Positions 5,374 to 7,261 of a stretch of 7,261 nucleotides of DNA are shown piece by piece. The number at the start of each line of letters is the position of its first letter. Position 1 is the stretch's first letter. The DNA is taken from the NCBI GenBank assembly GCA_016293005.1, contig JAEDFA010000066.1:1-7261 (forward strand). Direction: 5' to 3'. A model generated the notes under the pieces. It worked only from the letters and a program-made list of their open reading frames with translations. It was not told the origin of the DNA and did no database searches. Origin of the DNA: Treponema sp. Lineage in GTDB: Bacteria; Spirochaetota; Spirochaetia; Treponematales; Treponemataceae. A program made the position numbers and the translations under genes.

Positions 5374-6537
5374 ATGAAAAATAAAGTTTTTTATGGTGAA
5401 TATTCATTAAAACATTGGATTAACTTATTGCTAACTGGAAATATTATTTTACCCAAATATCAGCGCAATTTTGTTTGGGATAAACAAAATGTTATTAAAT
5501 TAATTGAATCAATTACGGATGATCATTTTATTCCTTCCGTTACAATAGGAGCTTATGAAAATCAGAATCTTATTATTGATGGACAACAAAGACTTACAAG
5601 TATCTTATTAGCTTATTTGGAAATTTATCCAAATAAAGACTCATTTAAACCAGAAAGCTATGATATATTAGCAAATCAAAATGATGATATCCAAGAGGAT
5701 GAAGCTGATTTTATTATCGGTTGGACCTTTAGAGAAATTGTAAAGTTAGGAAATTCAAAACAAAAAATCAAAGAATCAGATTTGTCTAAATATGATGACC
5801 TTTCAAAGATTGAAGGATTTAAGAAATTAAATTTAAATGATAGTTTTTTTGAAAACCATTATTTAGGGTTTTCATATTTAATTCCTCAAGAAAATCAACA
5901 AAAGTATTTTTCATCAGTTTTTCGAAATATAAATGAGAATGGAAAAAAACTATCCGCTCTTGAAACAAGAAAATCATTATACTTTCTTAAAGATGGAATG
6001 GATGAATTCTTTGATCCAAACTGTATAAAAGATATTTTCATAGAACGTGATAAAAAGAAAGAACGTATTGACTTTGTTAGATATTTGTCATTCGGAAGTA
6101 GTTATCAGAAAAATAGAAATTCAACAGCTTCTATATTAAAAAAATATGGAAAAAATGAGGAAGCTTATTATTCTTTATTTATCGATGACTATATAAATGA
6201 AAATAGTAATAGTAAAACTTTTTGTTATTCAAGTGACTGGAAAAATCGTTTGAATAGATTAGAGGAAGAATTAAAAAGATTTGATATAAAAAATAAAAAT
6301 TTTATTTCAATAATAGATTGTGATATTTATATGTTTGGATTTATTTATTATGTAATATTTGAGAATAAATCAATACAAAATGTGAAACAATTAAAAGAAG
6401 AATTAGATAAATGTATTGAAGAAATTAAAAATGATCCTTATGAAGGTGAATATCATAAAAAATCTCCTGCAACATTAAAATTTCTTAGACCTCGATTGAA
6501 TCAATCTATTGAAATATTTAAAAGGTTTATAAAATGA
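5374..6537 (+). CDS. DUF262 domain protein (ParB/GmrS-like N-terminal domain)
   Basis: The 387-residue soluble protein shows the DUF262 motifs in order: LPKYQRNFVWD (26-36), the signature IIDGQQRLTSI (67-77; D69-G-Q-Q-R73), and FRNINENGKKLSALETRK (183-200), the second conserved block with N187, G190, L193 and E197. DUF262 is the N-terminal domain of GmrSD-type modification-dependent restriction enzymes, where a ParB-like NTPase activity is proposed. The C-terminal half (about 205-387) is helical with no HNH motif, so this is not a GmrSD fusion carrying DUF1524. The effector may instead be the HEPN protein encoded by the next gene, which overlaps by ATGA. AAAAGGAA (5355-5362) lies about 11 bases before the ATG. 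An anti-phage or toxin-antitoxin role is inferred from family and context. Confidence 0.82.
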   Translation: MKNKVFYGEYSLKHWINLLLTGNIILPKYQRNFVWDKQNVIKLIESITDDHFIPSVTIGAYENQNLIIDGQQRLTSILLAYLEIYPNKDSFKPESYDILANQNDDIQEDEADFIIGWTFREIVKLGNSKQKIKESDLSKYDDLSKIEGFKKLNLNDSFFENHYLGFSYLIPQENQQKYFSSVFRNINENGKKLSALETRKSLYFLKDGMDEFFDPNCIKDIFIERDKKKERIDFVRYLSFGSSYQKNRNSTASILKKYGKNEEAYYSLFIDDYINENSNSKTFCYSSDWKNRLNRLEEELKRFDIKNKNFISIIDCDIYMFGFIYYVIFENKSIQNVKQLKEELDKCIEEIKNDPYEGEYHKKSPATLKFLRPRLNQSIEIFKRFIK

Positions 6538-7259
6538 GCAAACATGATAAATTTATTATAACTTCAATTAGTACAATTTTGGAGGAGGCATTAATTGCAA
6601 GTTCTACTCTTAGTAAAGGAATGGAATCTTTTCCTTTAAGTGACTACTTTATGCAAGCTACCTTTTTAAAATTAACAGGTGCTAGTGAACAAAAACTAAA
6701 ATGCATCTTGTGGGAACTCGCAACAGATGATTACGAATTTAGAAAAGACTTTCTAAAGAATGATTATGGTGAATGTTCAAATTATTCTTCAAAATCAAAA
6801 GTCGTCAGAGATATAATTGATTGCATAAATCGAAAAAAATCAGATTATCAATTAACAAATTCTGATAAAACAGTAATACTAGATTATGCTAATGAAAAAA
6901 CTAAATTATTCAATAATGTATTATTAGTTAATTGGTTTTCAAAAAATTATTCAGAATATAATTCGATAATATCAAATATTTCAACTAATCAATTAATTAT
7001 ATCAAATGCAAAACAAAACAATTTATTTAAAAAGGGTTCTGAATTAGAAAAAATATTTGATTTAATGTATAGACATAGAAACAGATGTGCTCATAACTTA
7101 CAATCATATCAGGATAATTTGCCTACTTTAATGAAATTAAGAAGCGAAGAATATAAATATGAAAACTGGTTTGTCAGATACTATATTCTATTTCTTATTG
7201 ATGAAATATTTATCTATCTTTACAAAGAATATATAAATGTTAGAGAAAATTACACATAA
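6534..7259 (+). CDS. HEPN domain protein, probable RNase partner of the DUF262 protein
   Basis: The 241-residue, mainly helical protein has the HEPN active-site motif near the C-terminus: YRHRNRCAHN, where R182-N-R-C-A-H187 is the R-x4-H (RNxxAH) form of HEPN ribonucleases. HEPN RNases often act as toxins or abortive-infection effectors that cut tRNA or mRNA. It resembles the HEPN-like proteins (MAE_28990/MAE_18760 type) that accompany DUF262 genes, though I recognise the motif more surely than the family. It is coupled to the DUF262 gene by a 4-base overlap, and only a weak AAAAGG lies upstream. Its TAA stop (7257-7259) lies inside the next attC core, exactly as for the preceding cassette, so the gene is complete. 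Confidence 0.72.
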   Translation: MSKHDKFIITSISTILEEALIASSTLSKGMESFPLSDYFMQATFLKLTGASEQKLKCILWELATDDYEFRKDFLKNDYGECSNYSSKSKVVRDIIDCINRKKSDYQLTNSDKTVILDYANEKTKLFNNVLLVNWFSKNYSEYNSIISNISTNQLIISNAKQNNLFKKGSELEKIFDLMYRHRNRCAHNLQSYQDNLPTLMKLRSEEYKYENWFVRYYILFLIDEIFIYLYKEYINVRENYT

Positions 7260-7261
7260 CA
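7253..7261 (+). other. attC: Left end of a second attC site (cut by window end)
   Basis: CACATAACA is identical to the first nine bases of the attC at 5274, including the R'' core ACATAAC (7254-7260). It has the same relation to the upstream stop codon (TAA inside the core). The rest of the site lies beyond the window. Confidence 0.6.

Larger units (their letters stand above)
5316..7261 (+). mobile_element. Putative integron gene cassette 2 (DUF262 + HEPN), right end outside the window
   Basis: The segment begins at the G/TT cleavage point of the attC and carries two overlapping genes. It reaches the left end of a second attC at 7253-7261, whose nine visible bases are identical to 5274-5282. 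The cassette is strongly AT-rich. At about 1.95 kb it is large for a single cassette but within the known range. Confidence 0.55.

Noticed and set aside
4112..7261. Transposon or IS element as the source of the right-hand region
   Set aside because: No transposase gene, terminal inverted repeats or target duplications are seen; attC-type boundaries explain the layout better.
1..7261. CRISPR array, tRNA or rRNA genes
   Set aside because: No regularly spaced repeats of CRISPR size and no tRNA- or rRNA-like segments were recognised on either strand.

Overview
The window looks like spirochaete chromosome, most likely a Treponema. The reasons are AT-rich coding with many A-runs, relaxed spirochaetal-type lipoboxes, and integron-type gene cassettes of the kind known from T. 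denticola. This assignment is inferred from protein character and context; no taxonomic marker gene is present.

Left part (1-4111), resident chromosome. A small lipoprotein made of 11-residue helical repeats is read leftwards (38-475). Between it and the next gene lie a strong 13-bp inverted repeat and divergent promoter-like signals. Rightwards come mntP (manganese efflux, 683-1276) and an overlapping GNAT-type acetyltransferase (1273-2178). A near-consensus promoter then starts a second unit: a DUF3261 lipoprotein (2289-2891) and a beta-ketoacyl-ACP synthase (2891-4111), a gene pair typical of aryl-polyene-type lipid clusters. In this part the + strand has a clear C-over-G excess.

Middle (4112-4302). 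A non-coding, structured stretch holds a possible H-type pseudoknot and nested repeats. It ends at an integron-type recombination core, GTTAGGT.

Right part (4303-7261), a gene-cassette array on the + strand. Cassette 1 encodes a small exported beta-rich protein and a PD-(D/E)XK-like nuclease. It ends in a well-formed attC site (5274-5322) with a 10-bp outer stem, an inner stem and one extrahelical base. Cassette 2 encodes a DUF262 protein and a HEPN protein (RNxxAH motif) in a 4-nt-overlapping operon. The window stops just inside a second copy of the same attC left end. Both cassettes end with the last gene's TAA stop inside the R'' core (ACATAAC). The cassettes are more AT-rich and lack the C>G skew, which fits acquired DNA. 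No integron integrase is in the window, so this is either the edge of a long array, an integrase-less attC cluster, or an insertion at a non-integron site.

The cassette cargo (nuclease-like protein; DUF262 plus HEPN) looks like defence or toxin-antitoxin genes. That role is inferred from domains and context, not demonstrated.
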